Source: Pyrinomonadaceae bacterium
GTDB taxonomy: Bacteria > Acidobacteriota > Blastocatellia > Pyrinomonadales > Pyrinomonadaceae
Direction: 5' to 3'
NCBI GenBank assembly: GCA_013812565.1
Contig: JACCTF010000158.1
Coordinates: 1-6,053, forward strand
Length of the DNA stretch: 6,053 nt
Shown one piece after another: positions 5,640 through 6,053 of this stretch. A model generated the notes under the pieces. The model saw only the letters and a program-made list of their open reading frames with translations. It was not told the DNA's origin and did no database searches. Numbering within the stretch: position 1 is the stretch's first letter; each line of letters starts with the position of its first letter. A program made the translations under genes and the position numbers.

Positions 5640-6053
5640 TCATTCTTTGTCGTTGAGCGCAGCGACCCCCGGCAGTTCGTCGCCGGCGAGGAATTCGAGC
5701 GTCGCGCCGCCCCCGGTAGAGATGTGTGTGATCTGATCGGCGACACCCGCTTGGGTTACGGCGGCGACCGAATCCCCGCCGCCGACTACGACGATTGCGC
5801 CGCCCTCGGCCGCTTCTGCCACAGCACGCGCAATCCCGATGGTGCCTTCATCAAACCCCTTTTCTTCAAAGACCCCCATCGGCCCGTTCCAGATAATCGT
5901 TTTCGCATCCTTCAGGGCGTTAGAGAAAAGTGTGACGGTTTCTGCACCGATATCTAACCCGACCAGTCCGGCGTTGGTAAATTCGACAGGTATCGTTTTG
6001 CGACTGTGAAGCGGATCGTAGCTATCGACGACTTGGTGATCTGTCGGCAGCAG
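5640..6053 (-). CDS. pgk: Phosphoglycerate kinase, second copy, only C-terminal third in window
   Basis: The minus strand reads 137 residues from the window edge to a TGA at 5642-5640, equivalent to residues 282-418 of the complete pgk. It retains [27 protein letters not shown] and the same C-terminal LNDKE. Of 20 nucleotide differences from the upstream copy, 16 are silent; the other four change only three residues, clustered together (K364E, R365G, T368I in pgk numbering, just before GGGDS). That pattern is expected for two functional genes under purifying selection, not for a decaying fragment. The start is not visible, so completeness cannot be judged. It faces the first pgk tail-to-tail across a 57-bp hairpin. 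It could be a paralogue in the same genome or the orthologue of a related strain joined artificially. Confidence 0.85.
   Translation of the reverse strand: MLPTDHQVVDSYDPLHSRKTIPVEFTNAGLVGLDIGAETVTLFSNALKDAKTIIWNGPMGVFEEKGFDEGTIGIARAVAEAAEGGAIVVVGGGDSVAAVTQAGVADQITHISTGGGATLEFLAGDELPGVAALNDKE

Larger units (their letters stand above)
5169..6053. repeat. Long inverted repeat of the pgk 3' region
   Basis: Positions 5169-5608 and 6053-5614 are reverse complements in perfect register about a centre at 5611, with no insertion or deletion. The coding arms (5169-5582 and 5640-6053) differ at 20 of 414 positions (95.2% identity). The intergenic part differs at only one pair (5585/5637). The outermost 101 bp (5169-5269) are identical. 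The repeat reaches the window edge, so its full length is unknown. It is either a true inverted gene duplication or an assembly or amplification fold-back joining two strain variants. The two arms cannot be error copies of one sequence, because the differences are codon-aware. Confidence 0.97.

Noticed and set aside
5640..5879. Small stand-alone 79-residue gene starting at MGVFEE
   Set aside because: The same frame stays open upstream to the window edge and matches PGK residues 282-418, so the internal ATG is only Met340 of a longer pgk.
5724..5957. Plus-strand open frame within the right arm
   Set aside because: It is antisense to the second pgk copy and is mirrored by an equivalent shadow (5307-5498) in the first copy.

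Overview
The window reads as ordinary bacterial chromosome of moderate GC (roughly 50-60% where I counted by hand). It probably comes from a Gram-negative, diderm organism, because it encodes a TolC-type outer-membrane protein with a signal peptide and a family 2 glycosyltransferase of the LPS-core type. The adjacent gap-pgk glycolytic pair, the proline-rich TolC and the palindromic spacers would fit an Acidobacteriota-like genome. That taxonomic guess is weak, since no marker gene is present.

Layout, left to right. (1) Positions 1-644, minus strand: a glycosyltransferase family 2 gene whose C-terminal end is cut off by the window edge. (2) Positions 645-728: a spacer filled by a purine/pyrimidine-rich imperfect palindrome. 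(3) Positions 729-2918, minus strand: a TolC-family outer-membrane efflux protein with an unusual Pro/Thr/Ala-rich N-terminal stretch. (4) Positions 2919-3235: a divergent intergenic region whose best two promoter candidates point away from each other and share a palindromic -35 region (TTGACAGTCAA). (5) Positions 3236-4243, plus strand: gap, NAD-type glyceraldehyde-3-phosphate dehydrogenase. (6) Positions 4244-4325: a spacer with a second long hairpin. (7) Positions 4326-5582, plus strand: pgk, phosphoglycerate kinase. (8) Positions 5583-5639: a near-perfect hairpin. (9) Positions 5640-6053, minus strand: the 3' third of a second pgk copy, tail-to-tail with the first and running off the window.

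gap and pgk carry out consecutive lower-glycolysis steps (glyceraldehyde-3-phosphate to 1,3-bisphosphoglycerate, then to 3-phosphoglycerate with ATP formation) and are probably co-transcribed. TolC and the glycosyltransferase are envelope functions read in the opposite direction; nothing ties them to the glycolytic pair except the shared divergent promoter region.

The most striking structure is a large inverted repeat centred on position 5611. Positions 5169-5608 are mirrored without any indel by 5614-6053. The coding arms are 95.2% identical (20 differences in 414 bp) and nearly all differences are synonymous. It is either a genuine tail-to-tail pgk duplication or a fold-back chimera that joins pgk genes of two related strains at a palindromic spacer. 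The window ends inside the repeat, so the sequence alone cannot decide.
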